The notes beneath the pieces are model-generated. The model saw only the letters and a list, made by a program, of their open reading frames with translations, had not been told where the DNA came from and did no database searches. 15,482 nucleotides of DNA from NCBI GenBank assembly GCA_964415395.1, contig CAYPZU010000051.1:1-15482 (forward strand). The letters run 5' to 3'. This document shows, one piece after another, positions 1 to 7,086 of the stretch (its first letter is position 1; each line of letters begins with the position of its first letter). This stretch comes from CAYPZU01 sp964415395. GTDB taxonomy: Bacteria; Chlamydiota; Chlamydiia; Chlamydiales; SM23-39. The position numbers and the translations under genes are program-made.

Positions 1-410
1 GAGCGATCCTCTCTGCTATTTTTTCTCTTCTCTTGGGATGCAGCGCTGCCTTTCTTTTTTTATTCGAGACGAAGCGCTTCGTTCTTTGGGGCCTCGGCTG
101 GGAGTTTTGGGGCCTTGTGGCAATCGCTAGCGGCATCGCTCTCGGGTTAGCTCTTCCGTTCAGAACGGAACGGCCTCTCCCGGAGCAAAACGACGATGAA
201 TTCAAACAGTTCGTCAAAGAATACAGACAGGCGCTCAAAGGCCATCTGAAAATCTCGATCCTTTTCTGGAGCTATTTTTATAAAAAAGAAAAAGTGAAAA
301 CGCTCGAAGAGGCGAAAAAAGAAGTGTTCCAGGATTTGAAAAAGGAATTTCCTTCTTCAATGGAGCCTCTTCTCGAAGAGATCCGCAGCGATCTACAGAA
401 GTACAAGTGA
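1..410 (+). CDS. 3' end of an unrecognised membrane protein (5' truncated by the window edge)
   Basis: The frame is open from the first full codon at position 3 to a stop at 408-410, so the true start probably lies upstream; the TTG at 33 is only the first start-like codon. The visible part has two hydrophobic stretches, the first around bases 6-70 and the second (WGLVAIASGIALGLALPF) around 100-160. They are followed by a charged, lysine- and glutamate-rich tail of about 80 residues that looks helical and should face one side of the membrane, probably the cytoplasm. The pattern suggests a small inner-membrane protein with two helices and a soluble tail. I recognise no family. The last 18 bases overlap the convergent ATP-grasp gene. 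Coding is likely; function is unknown. Confidence 0.55.
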   Translation, partial: AILSAIFSLLLGCSAAFLFLFETKRFVLWGLGWEFWGLVAIASGIALGLALPFRTERPLPEQNDDEFKQFVKEYRQALKGHLKISILFWSYFYKKEKVKTLEEAKKEVFQDLKKEFPSSMEPLLEEIRSDLQKYK

Positions 411-1367
411 GATTTGCCTCGAGAACGGTTTTCCCCCGAGCGATTGAGGCAGGACGCCCTCTCTCCCCGGCCCATAGGAAAAGCGGATCGTCCGGTCCGG
501 ATACCGTTTTCTCTGGATTTCAAGCGCGGCCCAGCTCATCGTTTTTCTGCCGTTGATCTCTACTACCGGATGAACGCGGTTCTCCTCAAAGACAAACGCA
601 TCGACGCCTAAATGGCCCCGATATCCCATCCGGAAAATTTTATCCACCAGCGGTTCCGCTGATTCCAAATGTTTTTCGAGAGCCCATTCAAAACCGCTCA
701 TCGCCTTCATCCCTGCCCGCGTGGAACGGTAGGTTCCGTTTGGATCGTTTTCAAAGACTGTAGTTCCGAGCAGTTTTCCATCCTTCCACTGCGTGCTGAA
801 ATCGAGGGTTCGGGCGACCCACGGCTCTCCGATCACGGGCAGTTTCAGGGAAAACTGCCGGTTTAAGAATTTCATCAGCCCCTCGCCTTGTCCCACATGG
901 AAGTGCCCCGTTCCCGCCGTGCCGAATGCGCTCTTGAGCACTTTCGGCCCTGGAGTTTTTTGGATCCACGCTTCCGCTTCGGTTCCTGTATGCAGAAGCG
1001 CCGCGCCTGGCAATTGAGGGCTTTCGCAAAAAGAGAAAATTTTCGAGTTGATCTTTCGGACGAGTTCCCAATCGGGCAGCGTATACGGAATGCCTCGCGC
1101 CGCTGCCCATTCGGCAGCCGCGCGGGAAAAGCCCCACGTTTCAAGCTCAATTCCACTTGGCGTATTGTCAAGAAGGCAAAGACGAGGATCGGGATGTTCG
1201 GGGAGGTCGGAGACCAAAATCAAGTCGTTCTCGCCGGCGTAAAGCAGAGGGAGGAACTGGAGCTGCAGGACGACTGGATGGGAGCGGAGCCAGGCGGCCA
1301 GAGGGCGTCTGGAGTCCGACTCCAGCTCTCTCTCAAAAAAAGTGTTGCAGAGGTGGGCGAGCGACAT
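393..1367 (-). CDS. ATP-grasp fold protein of unknown substrate
   Basis: A 324-residue protein with the layout of an ATP-grasp ligase. There is a glycine-rich loop after a lysine at about 145-155 (KSAFGTAGTG), an acidic residue before a possible adenine-contact segment (EPWVAR, about 181-186), and the C-terminal metal/catalytic set: Asp256 in GVDAF and Glu270/Asn272/Arg274 in VVEINGRKTM. ATP-grasp enzymes join a carboxylate to an amine or thiol through an acyl-phosphate; nothing here shows the substrate. The N-terminal 100 residues would form the pre-ATP-grasp domain. No signal peptide is seen, so it is probably cytosolic. Its start is divergent from ispF with only 31 bp between them, and its 3' end overlaps the gene at 1-410 by 18 bp. 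Fold assignment is fairly sure from the motifs; function is open. Confidence 0.75.
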   Translation of the reverse strand: MSLAHLCNTFFERELESDSRRPLAAWLRSHPVVLQLQFLPLLYAGENDLILVSDLPEHPDPRLCLLDNTPSGIELETWGFSRAAAEWAAARGIPYTLPDWELVRKINSKIFSFCESPQLPGAALLHTGTEAEAWIQKTPGPKVLKSAFGTAGTGHFHVGQGEGLMKFLNRQFSLKLPVIGEPWVARTLDFSTQWKDGKLLGTTVFENDPNGTYRSTRAGMKAMSGFEWALEKHLESAEPLVDKIFRMGYRGHLGVDAFVFEENRVHPVVEINGRKTMSWAALEIQRKRYPDRTIRFSYGPGREGVLPQSLGGKPFSRQISLVLL

Positions 1368-1398
1368 TTATCCCCGATTGTGCCATAATGCTTCCATT

Positions 1399-1896
1399 AT
1401 GGAAAAAAGATTCCCCCTTTTTCGCACTGGCATTGGCCAGGACAGCCACCGTTTTTTATCTCCCGACTCCTCGAAACCGTGCATCATCGGAGGCATCATT
1501 TTCGACGGCGTTCCCGGTTTGGACGCTGATTCGGACGGAGACGTCATCTATCACGCGATCTGCAACGCGATCACTTCCCTTTCCGGGGTGCCGATCCTTG
1601 GCGGGATCGCTCGCGATCTTTGCCGCAAAGACGGGATCACCGACAGCCAGGTGTATCTTGAAAAAGCGCTCAAAACTCTAGGCCGTCAAAAAATCGTCCA
1701 TGTCGCGCTCACGATCGAAGGAAAGCGCCCTCATTTCGAAGAGCGGATCGACCAGATGAGGAAAAAGATCTCCCATGTGCTCGAGATCCGCCCTGTGCAA
1801 GTTGGAATCACGGCCACTTCCGGCGACGGGTTGACTGATTTCGGCTGCGGCGACGGCCTGCAGTGCTTCTGCATCGTCACCACAGTTGAAGAGTAA
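1399..1896 (+). CDS. ispF: 2-C-methyl-D-erythritol 2,4-cyclodiphosphate synthase
   Basis: IspF converts CDP-methylerythritol 2-phosphate to the cyclic diphosphate with release of CMP, a step of the MEP route to isoprenoids. The zinc ligands are visible as the Asp and His of GQDSHRF near the N-terminus and the His of DGDVIYHAI. The C-terminal half keeps the family pattern ITATSGDGL...FGCGDG that lines the nucleotide site. I chose the ATG at 1399 (165 aa, about the usual 155-165) because the upstream extension from 1342 has no family similarity and would overlap the divergent gene. One difference from E. coli: the His of its AHSDGDV loop (H34) is Asp here (ADSDGDV), while the metal-binding His is kept. 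In C. trachomatis ispF (CT434) is also next to the short cysJ, as here, where the two are convergent with 32 bp between stops. Confidence 0.93.
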   Translation: MEKRFPLFRTGIGQDSHRFLSPDSSKPCIIGGIIFDGVPGLDADSDGDVIYHAICNAITSLSGVPILGGIARDLCRKDGITDSQVYLEKALKTLGRQKIVHVALTIEGKRPHFEERIDQMRKKISHVLEIRPVQVGITATSGDGLTDFGCGDGLQCFCIVTTVEE

Positions 1897-1928
1897 AATG
1901 AGTCGGATCCTATCCTGTCGCTATTTTT

Positions 1929-3047
1929 TTAGTAGACGTCGAGGAGATAGCGCTTTTCGGCGCGGAGGGATTTGAGCGCTTTCCGCGCGTCTTCTTCAGG
2001 AAGCGAACCCTCTTCCTGGAAGATCTGCACCAGCGCAGATTCCACGTCTTTCGCCATCTCCTGCGCATCGCCGCACACGTAAATATAGCTTCCGTTCTGA
2101 ATCCAATTGTAAAGGCTCTTTTTCTGCTCGAGCATCCGGTGCTGGACGTAGATTTTCTCCGCCTGATCGCGTGAAAAAGCGAGATCGAGCCGCAGTCTTC
2201 CCTGTTTTTCCAGATCGAGCCAATATTCGCCGTAGTAGAAATCGGTCGCCCGATTCCTTTCGCCGAAGAAAAGCCAGTGGCGCCCGGATGCCTGCGCAGC
2301 GATTCGTTCCTGAAGGAAGGCGCGGTAGGGAGCGACGCCGGTGCCGGGTCCGATCAGGATGAGAGATGCGGAAGGATCTTCGGGCAGGGTAAAACTATGG
2401 GAGGCCTGCACGTAAAAGGGAACGGGTGTCTCGTCGAGGGCTGCCAGATCGCAAAGAAAATGGCTGCCGACGCCATAGCGGGTGCGGCCGTTTGCTTTAT
2501 AGCAGACATAGGAGACGGTGAGATGGATTTCGCCAGGATAGACCTTTGGAGAGGAGGCGATCGAATAGAAGCGGGGCATGAGCGGCATGAGCGGCTGGAC
2601 GAATTCCTGAGGAGGGAGCGGGGCCGGTTTATGGAGATGGAGCAGGTCGATGAGCGAATGGGAGTCGAGATGGGCTGTCAGCGCGTTCTTGTTTTCCGGC
2701 AGGAGAAGATCGGATGGGGCGGAGTGGAGGCAGAGGAATTTGAAGAAGGCGGAGTTGACCCGGCCGAGATTTGCCTTATGAGTGAGATAGGCTTTCAGGG
2801 TTGTTTTATGGCCTGCGCGCGCATCGAGGATTTCCTCGCTGCCCGAAGCGTGGATGAGCCGGAGGATTTCTTCGACTGAGTCGGGATCGTTGCTGGGCAG
2901 AACGCCGATGCTGTCTCCCACTTTGAACGAAAGCTTTGGATCTTGCGCTTCGAGAGCGATGTGATAAGTCGTCTTCGTGGAGCCGGGGCCGGTGAGGAGG
3001 GAACGGTCGAGAAGGCGGGAGGAATAAGGTTGGGTTCTCGTGTACAT
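1929..3047 (-). CDS. cysJ: CysJ-type FAD/NADPH flavoprotein reductase lacking the FMN (flavodoxin) domain
   Basis: About 372 residues matching the C-terminal ferredoxin-NADP+ reductase half of sulfite reductase alpha subunit and cytochrome P450 reductase. Visible motifs are the FAD-binding RFYSIASSP (about 159-167), GVGSHFL for the flavin phosphate, the NADPH pyrophosphate site IGPGTGVAPYRAF (232-244), FFGERNRATDFYY, the 2'-phosphate-binding SR of AFSRDQ (about 292), YVCGDAQEM (about 325) and the aromatic C-terminal end YLLDVY. E. coli CysJ is 599 residues with an N-terminal flavodoxin; that part is absent. Chlamydia carries a similar short protein (CT435) beside ispF. No cysI is visible in the window, so the electron acceptor is unknown and true sulfite reduction is doubtful. 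I prefer the ATG at 3047 over the in-frame TTG at 3059. It is divergent from the small lipoprotein gene. Confidence 0.88.
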   Translation of the reverse strand: MYTRTQPYSSRLLDRSLLTGPGSTKTTYHIALEAQDPKLSFKVGDSIGVLPSNDPDSVEEILRLIHASGSEEILDARAGHKTTLKAYLTHKANLGRVNSAFFKFLCLHSAPSDLLLPENKNALTAHLDSHSLIDLLHLHKPAPLPPQEFVQPLMPLMPRFYSIASSPKVYPGEIHLTVSYVCYKANGRTRYGVGSHFLCDLAALDETPVPFYVQASHSFTLPEDPSASLILIGPGTGVAPYRAFLQERIAAQASGRHWLFFGERNRATDFYYGEYWLDLEKQGRLRLDLAFSRDQAEKIYVQHRMLEQKKSLYNWIQNGSYIYVCGDAQEMAKDVESALVQIFQEEGSLPEEDARKALKSLRAEKRYLLDVY

Positions 3048-3104
3048 TTCTATGGACAACCGGCTAAATAATATTTAGATTTGTGATTAAAAGGGATCTG
3101 ATTC
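3048..3104. promoter_or_regulatory. A+T-rich divergent promoter region between cysJ and the small lipoprotein gene
   Basis: These 57 bases separate two divergent start codons, so both promoters should lie here or just inside the coding ends. On the plus strand TAATAT at about 3068-3073 is a plausible -10 about 30 bases before the lipoprotein ATG, but I found no convincing -35 at the right distance. AAGGGA at 3091-3096 is a good ribosome binding site for the lipoprotein gene. No clear Shine-Dalgarno is seen before cysJ. Confidence 0.35.
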
Positions 3105-3248
3105 ATGAAAATCATTTTGGTACTGTCGTTGTGTCTCATGGCCTCCGGATGCGAGCATGGAGCGTCGAGCCATCGAGCTTATGTGATTTCCCAATCTCCT
3201 GTCGACCCCGAACATATCGAAGCTCCAAGCGAACCTGACGCTCATTGA
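3105..3248 (+). CDS. small (47-aa) predicted lipoprotein next to gltX
   Basis: This 144-base ORF starts with ATG at 3105, nine bases after a good ribosome binding site (AAGGGA). It encodes Lys2 followed by a hydrophobic stretch ending in a lipobox-like MASGC, with the acylated cysteine at residue 16. Cleavage would leave a mature peptide of about 32 residues, polar and Pro/Glu rich at the end, tethered to a membrane. Its only other cysteine (residue 10) is in the signal sequence. The 3' end overlaps the convergent gltX stop by 7 bases. In Chlamydia the gene near gltX is omcA, a small cysteine-rich lipoprotein; the location and lipoprotein nature agree but the cysteine-rich body is missing, so I do not call it OmcA. 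Its small size makes it easy to miss in automated annotation. Confidence 0.6.
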   Translation: MKIILVLSLCLMASGCEHGASSHRAYVISQSPVDPEHIEAPSEPDAH

Positions 3249-4756
3249 GGAGCGGCTCCGCCCAGTTCTTTCAAGTTCCGTTTATCCCACCCTTTTTTCA
3301 GAGCGTCCATTTTTTTATTCGAGATGCCGCCAAGGGCATCGATCGCAGCCATGAGGCGGACGCGGGTCCGGTCTTTCCCGAGCAGCGTCATCGAATCAAA
3401 AAGAGGCGGGCCTTGAAGTTTGCCCATCAAAGCAGCGAAGAGGCATGGGATCACGATCTTTTTGTGGTGGATGCCAAACGCTTCGGCCGCATCGTGGGAA
3501 GCTTTCTCTAGGCCGGTTCCAGTCCAATTTTCCTGTTCGTCGAGGCTCCAGATGATCGTTTGATAGAGGCAGCTGATGAGTTCCGGCGAAGTGTTTTTCG
3601 GGCAGAGAATCTCTGGCGTAATGTGGAGCTCGTTCACGAAGAAAAAGCTGGACAGTTCTATGAAATCTCCGAACGTGCGGAGCCGCGTATGGACGAGCGG
3701 CATCAGCTTGCGCATGAAATCGTCGTTGAAGGCCCAGTCTTTAAGGCGGCGCCAGAGCTGCTCTTCCGAAATCGACTCGATGATTTTCTTCTGGTTGACC
3801 CAGCCGAGTTTCTGGATGTCGAAGAAAGCGCCCGAAATGCCGATCCGTTTGGGATCGAACACTTCGACGATCTCGTCGAGCGAGTAGATTTCCTTGTCGC
3901 CGGGCATGCTGTAGCCCATCAAAGTCAGGAAGTTGACAAGAGCCTCCGGCAGATAGCCGCTGTCGCGGAAGTAGAAAATCGACGTCGGATTCTTCCTCTT
4001 GGAGAGTTTTTTTCCATCTTTTCCGAGCAAGAGAGGCATGTGCATGAAGACGGGAGGCGTCCAGCCGAACGCTTCATAGAGGCAGATGTGCTTTGGAGTG
4101 GAGCTCATCCATTCGTCGCCGCGGATCACGTGGGTGATTTTCATCAGATGGTCGTCGACGACGTTGGCGAGGTGATAGGTCGGGAAGCCGTCGGATTTCA
4201 GCAGAACCTGGTCGTCGATGTCGGCCCAGGGCGCAGTGATCCTCCCTTTGATCTGATCTTCGAATACGCATTCGCCTGTGAGGGGAATTTTAAGTCGGAT
4301 GACAAAAGGCTGCCCCGCATCTTCCCGTTCTTTCACTTCCGCAGGGCTCAAATTGCGGTAGCGCCGGTCGTAGCCGGAGCGCTTGCCCTGCTTCGAGGCG
4401 ATCTCGCGCATCTCGGCGAGCTCTTCTGCTGTCGCGAAGCACTTGTAGGCGCCCCCTTTTTCGAGGAGCTCGTAAGCGTATTTCCGGTAGATCTCGGTTC
4501 TCTCCGACTGCCGGTAGGGTCCGTAAGGTCCGCCGACGTCCGGTCCTTCCGCCCACTCGATATTGCACCATCTGAGCGCGTCGAAAATATTTTTCTCATA
4601 CTCGGGACGGCTGCGGGTCTGATCCGTGTCTTCGATCCGGAGAATGAACTGCCCCTTGAAATGGCGGGCGAAAATTAAATTGAAGAGTGCGATATAGGCG
4701 GTGCCTACGTGGGGGTCTCCCGTGGGAGAAGGGGCGATGCGGACGCGGACGGTCAT
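3242..4756 (-). CDS. gltX: glutamyl-tRNA synthetase
   Basis: A 504-residue class I aminoacyl-tRNA synthetase of normal bacterial GluRS length. It begins with the family opening VRVRIAPSPTG, has the HIGH signature as HVGT (16-19), the ILRIEDTDQTRS segment that binds glutamate and ATP, and the KMSKS loop as KLSKR (250-254), followed by the alpha-helical anticodon-binding part. The zinc-type cysteine cluster of some GluRS is not kept (YKCFATAEEL has one Cys). Known biology: Chlamydia makes Gln-tRNA by the GatCAB amidotransferase route, so its GluRS must also charge tRNA-Gln; the same is likely here but is not shown by this sequence. The start ATG at 4756 is well fixed by the conserved N-terminus. 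It lies downstream of tsp on the same strand, with an assembly gap inside the tsp end. Confidence 0.97.
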   Translation of the reverse strand: MTVRVRIAPSPTGDPHVGTAYIALFNLIFARHFKGQFILRIEDTDQTRSRPEYEKNIFDALRWCNIEWAEGPDVGGPYGPYRQSERTEIYRKYAYELLEKGGAYKCFATAEELAEMREIASKQGKRSGYDRRYRNLSPAEVKEREDAGQPFVIRLKIPLTGECVFEDQIKGRITAPWADIDDQVLLKSDGFPTYHLANVVDDHLMKITHVIRGDEWMSSTPKHICLYEAFGWTPPVFMHMPLLLGKDGKKLSKRKNPTSIFYFRDSGYLPEALVNFLTLMGYSMPGDKEIYSLDEIVEVFDPKRIGISGAFFDIQKLGWVNQKKIIESISEEQLWRRLKDWAFNDDFMRKLMPLVHTRLRTFGDFIELSSFFFVNELHITPEILCPKNTSPELISCLYQTIIWSLDEQENWTGTGLEKASHDAAEAFGIHHKKIVIPCLFAALMGKLQGPPLFDSMTLLGKDRTRVRLMAAIDALGGISNKKMDALKKGWDKRNLKELGGAAPQ

Positions 4757-4804
4757 AATACCTCGATAAAGTCCCTTCTATTTTGGAGATCGGGCGACTT
4801 AATC

Positions 4805-6715
4805 TCAAGGAGCGGCGGCTNNNNNNNNNNCTTCGACAAGCTGAAGGTCGCTCTGGCCGAATAAGTCGATCGGCTCCGAGTCGAAATTCTTCTTCTTCAG
4901 TTCGACAAGGAAATTTTGATAGTTTTTGTTGGTCTCGATCCGGAGCTTCGAGTTCTTGCGAAGGACGTCCAGATAGGGGATGTAGGTGGAGAGCCTGGTT
5001 TGGAGATTGTATTTATACATGGGGCCAAGCTGCAGCCGGTGGAAGGGGGAAATGTCCGAGAGATCGTCGTCGAAATGAGGGTCGATCTCGTCGTTGGCCA
5101 GAGGAAATTTGGCGTATTTTTCTCCAATATCGAGTTCCGAGAGCAGGCCCGGTACGGAGATGTCGGAGAGGACGCCGGTGAGCTGAGGGCTTTTGCCTGA
5201 GACAGTGTAATATCTGCCGCGGGTCACTTTGTATTCCCCTTGCGGGTTTACTTTGGGGTTGTTGATCGGGTCGAGAGTGAACGTCTGAAAGGAGCCTTTT
5301 CCGAAAGTGTGGTCGTCTCCGATGACGATCGCTCTTCCGTAGTCTTGGAGCGTTTGGGCTACGATTTCAGCAGCCGAAGCGCTGGCCCGGTTCACCAGGA
5401 CGAAAAGAGGGCCGTCCCAAATCGGCTTCCCTTCGACTTCCCGCAGGTGCTGAAGCCTTCCTGTGCTGTCTTTGATCGAAACGACGATCCCTTTGTTGAT
5501 GAACAGGCCGGTGACGTTGACGGCTTGCGTGAGAAGGCCGCCGGCGTTGCTCCTCAGGTCGAGGACGACGCCTTTGAGCTTCTGCTCTTTTTTCACCTGT
5601 TCAAGCGCCTTCCGGATGTCGGAGGAGGAAGAGCTTTTCGGATCCTGATAAAAAGAGAAGAGGCGGAGGTTAGCGATTACGCCGTCGCCATACGGTTCGT
5701 AGCTCGATTCGAGCCGGCTCTCTTCGAGAACCACTTCGTTCCGGATCAGCTCAATTTCAAATTTCTCCGTTTGCCGCTCTTCGCTTTCTCCTGATTCGCG
5801 GAGGATGGTGAGGACGACGGGCGTCCCTTTTTCGCCGCGGATCAGCTCCACCGCTTCAGTGATATCCATCCCCACGACAGGTTCGTGGTCGACGGCGATG
5901 ATCTTGTCGTTGATTTTGAGTTTATTGCTTTGGCTGGCCGGGCTGTTCTCGATGATCCGCATGACCGAGAGTCCGTCGAGATCGTCGCGCAGCTGCGCTC
6001 CGATGCCGAAGAGGCGCTGCTGCACCTGGATCATGAACTGGTTCGCTTCCTGAGGCGTGAAATAGTTGGTGTGGGAGTCGAGAGAAGCGCTCGCCGCCTT
6101 GAGGACGTAGCTGAGCGTGAGTTTCCCTTTTTCATCAGGAGAGCTTCCAGTGAGTTCCAGTTCGCGGTTTAAACGCCGTTTTTGAAGGCGCTGAACAAAC
6201 TTCTCTTTGTTTTCCGACCCCAGTTTTTCTGCCGCTTCCATCTGGAGCGCTTTGATCCGGAGCAGGCGGGTGGCGAGGTCTTCTTCCGTAGCAGCCCATT
6301 CCAGATTCTTGAATTCTTCGTTTTTAACTCCCTGGGGAAGCGCGCTGTTCGCAAGTTCGTTTTCCAGCCGATCGCGCCGTTCAATGGCGGTTACGAGAAG
6401 GTCGTGAATCTCGTGAAACAGGGAGAAATCGTTATTTTTGTAGCCGTCGAGAGCTTTTTGGAGGGTTTCTTCCGTTGGGCGGACCCAGGCGGCGATCTCA
6501 GGCTCGAGGAAGTAAGTTTTAGTGGGATCGAGCTCTTCCAGAAAATTCTGGAGAGTCCGGGCCATCAGCTCCTCATTGAGGTTTTTGTAAGAGGCGTGGG
6601 CCTTGAGGATCTCCTCAACCTTGGTTTTTACGTCGCGGGGAGTGAGTTGGGGCGCTTTGGGCTCGCAAAGGGCGGCGAAAGAGAGGAAGAGGACGAGGAG
6701 GCTTTTCCGGAACAT
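4805..6715 (-). CDS. tsp: tail-specific C-terminal processing protease (S41 family), 3' end interrupted by an assembly gap
   Basis: A periplasmic Prc/Tsp protease that degrades proteins from their C-termini. A signal peptide covers about residues 1-18. An N-terminal helical domain (about 25-210) comes next, then a PDZ domain (about 235-310) and the S41 catalytic domain. The nucleophile is most likely Ser447 in RASASAAEI and the general base Lys473 in TFGKGSF, spaced almost as in E. coli Prc; GVVLDLRSNAGG (382-393) is the usual oxyanion-side segment. A C-terminal Prc-type domain follows. The ribosome binding site AAGG is just before the ATG at 6715. Ten Ns at 4821-4830 fall after about residue 628, so the last few residues and the apparent stop at 4805 are uncertain. 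In Chlamydia tsp is CT441, in the same neighbourhood. Confidence 0.93.
   Translation of the reverse strand: MFRKSLLVLFLSFAALCEPKAPQLTPRDVKTKVEEILKAHASYKNLNEELMARTLQNFLEELDPTKTYFLEPEIAAWVRPTEETLQKALDGYKNNDFSLFHEIHDLLVTAIERRDRLENELANSALPQGVKNEEFKNLEWAATEEDLATRLLRIKALQMEAAEKLGSENKEKFVQRLQKRRLNRELELTGSSPDEKGKLTLSYVLKAASASLDSHTNYFTPQEANQFMIQVQQRLFGIGAQLRDDLDGLSVMRIIENSPASQSNKLKINDKIIAVDHEPVVGMDITEAVELIRGEKGTPVVLTILRESGESEERQTEKFEIELIRNEVVLEESRLESSYEPYGDGVIANLRLFSFYQDPKSSSSSDIRKALEQVKKEQKLKGVVLDLRSNAGGLLTQAVNVTGLFINKGIVVSIKDSTGRLQHLREVEGKPIWDGPLFVLVNRASASAAEIVAQTLQDYGRAIVIGDDHTFGKGSFQTFTLDPINNPKVNPQGEYKVTRGRYYTVSGKSPQLTGVLSDISVPGLLSELDIGEKYAKFPLANDEIDPHFDDDLSDISPFHRLQLGPMYKYNLQTRLSTYIPYLDVLRKNSKLRIETNKNYQNFLVELKKKNFDSEPIDLFGQSDLQLVEXXXXAAAP
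4821..4830. other. assembly gap (10 N)
   Basis: Ten consecutive Ns, probably a scaffold placeholder of unknown true length. It lies inside the 3' end of tsp, 64 bases before the gltX start. The protein tail predicted beyond the gap (Ala-Ala-Ala-Pro then stop) depends on the gap being exactly ten bases and should not be trusted. Genes could be missing here. Confidence 0.97.
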
Positions 6716-6746
6716 GCAGCACCTTGTATTGTAGTAACTTACGTTC

Positions 6747-6758
6747 TTTCGGCCGAAA
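6747..6758. repeat. 12-bp perfect palindrome upstream of tsp
   Basis: The sequence TTTCGGCCGAAA is self-complementary. It is centred about 37 bases upstream of the tsp start codon and sits at the border between G+C-rich DNA and the A+T-rich euo leader. It could be an operator for a dimeric regulator of tsp or could be chance; nothing else here distinguishes these. Confidence 0.3.
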
Positions 6759-6925
6759 TCGGTGGAAATGGGAGCGGCCTAAAACGTCTGACTATAGCGA
6801 AAAAAGCGGGTTTCCAGCCAACAGAAATTTTTTAAACTAACTTACTGTATTTTAGTGTCTTGCAAAATTTAAAATTTGTGTTTAATAAATTCTTTAAAAA
6901 TGTGGTCGAATTCTTAGAAAAACGA

Positions 6926-6954
6926 TTGATTTCTAGTCGTTAATATGAAATAAT
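6926..6954 (+). promoter_or_regulatory. candidate euo promoter with extended -10
   Basis: TTGATT at 6926-6931 (4 of 6 to the sigma-70-type -35) is followed after exactly 17 bases by AATAAT at 6949-6954 (5 of 6 to TATAAT). A TG one base before the -10 (6946-6947) gives an extended -10. The chlamydial major sigma factor (sigma-66) uses the same consensus type. Transcription would start near 6961, leaving a leader of about 135 bases before euo. The surrounding DNA is very A+T rich, so chance matches are likely and other starts are possible. Confidence 0.4.
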
Positions 6955-7002
6955 CATTACTTAAAGAATGAAAAATAAAAGAAATAAGAAAAAACGCGCT
7001 TA

Positions 7003-7027
7003 TTTCAAATAATATTTTTATTTGAAA
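7003..7027. repeat. inverted repeat (10-bp arms, 5-base spacer) in the euo leader
   Basis: TTTCAAATAA (7003-7012) is perfectly repeated in inverse as TTATTTGAAA (7018-7027) with a 5-base spacer. It lies between the candidate promoter and the ribosome binding site, 68 bases before the euo start. It could be a DNA operator, and Euo itself is known to bind A+T-rich sites, or a weak RNA hairpin. With so little G+C an RNA stem would be unstable, so an operator is the better guess. Confidence 0.45.
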
Positions 7028-7080
7028 ATAGCTAATTTACTGATAATTAAATAGATACTTAATTTTTAAACTGAAGTTTT

Positions 7081-7086
7081 AGGAGG
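7081..7086 (+). promoter_or_regulatory. strong Shine-Dalgarno of euo
   Basis: AGGAGG, nine bases before the ATG at 7096, is a consensus ribosome binding site. It fixes the euo start and is stronger than anything seen before most other genes in the window, suggesting efficient translation. Confidence 0.8.

Noticed and set aside
1342..1398. Upstream extension of ispF by 19 codons
   Set aside because: It shows no family similarity and overlaps the start of the divergent ATP-grasp gene; ATG 1399 gives normal IspF length.
1897..1928. Short GGAT-CCT-ATCC hairpin followed by Ts between ispF and cysJ
   Set aside because: The stem has only about four or five pairs and a three-base loop, too weak to call a terminator with confidence.
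2277..2879. Plus-strand ORF of 200 codons opposite cysJ
   Set aside because: Antisense shadow of a gene with intact FAD and NADPH motifs.
3105..3248. Calling the small lipoprotein OmcA
   Set aside because: Position and lipobox agree but the cysteine-rich mature body of OmcA is absent and the protein is about half the length.
3560..4678. Long plus-strand ORF of 372 codons opposite gltX
   Set aside because: It is fully antisense to the clear GluRS gene, is rich in unlikely residue mixtures, and has no recognisable domain; it reflects G+C-biased codons of the real gene.
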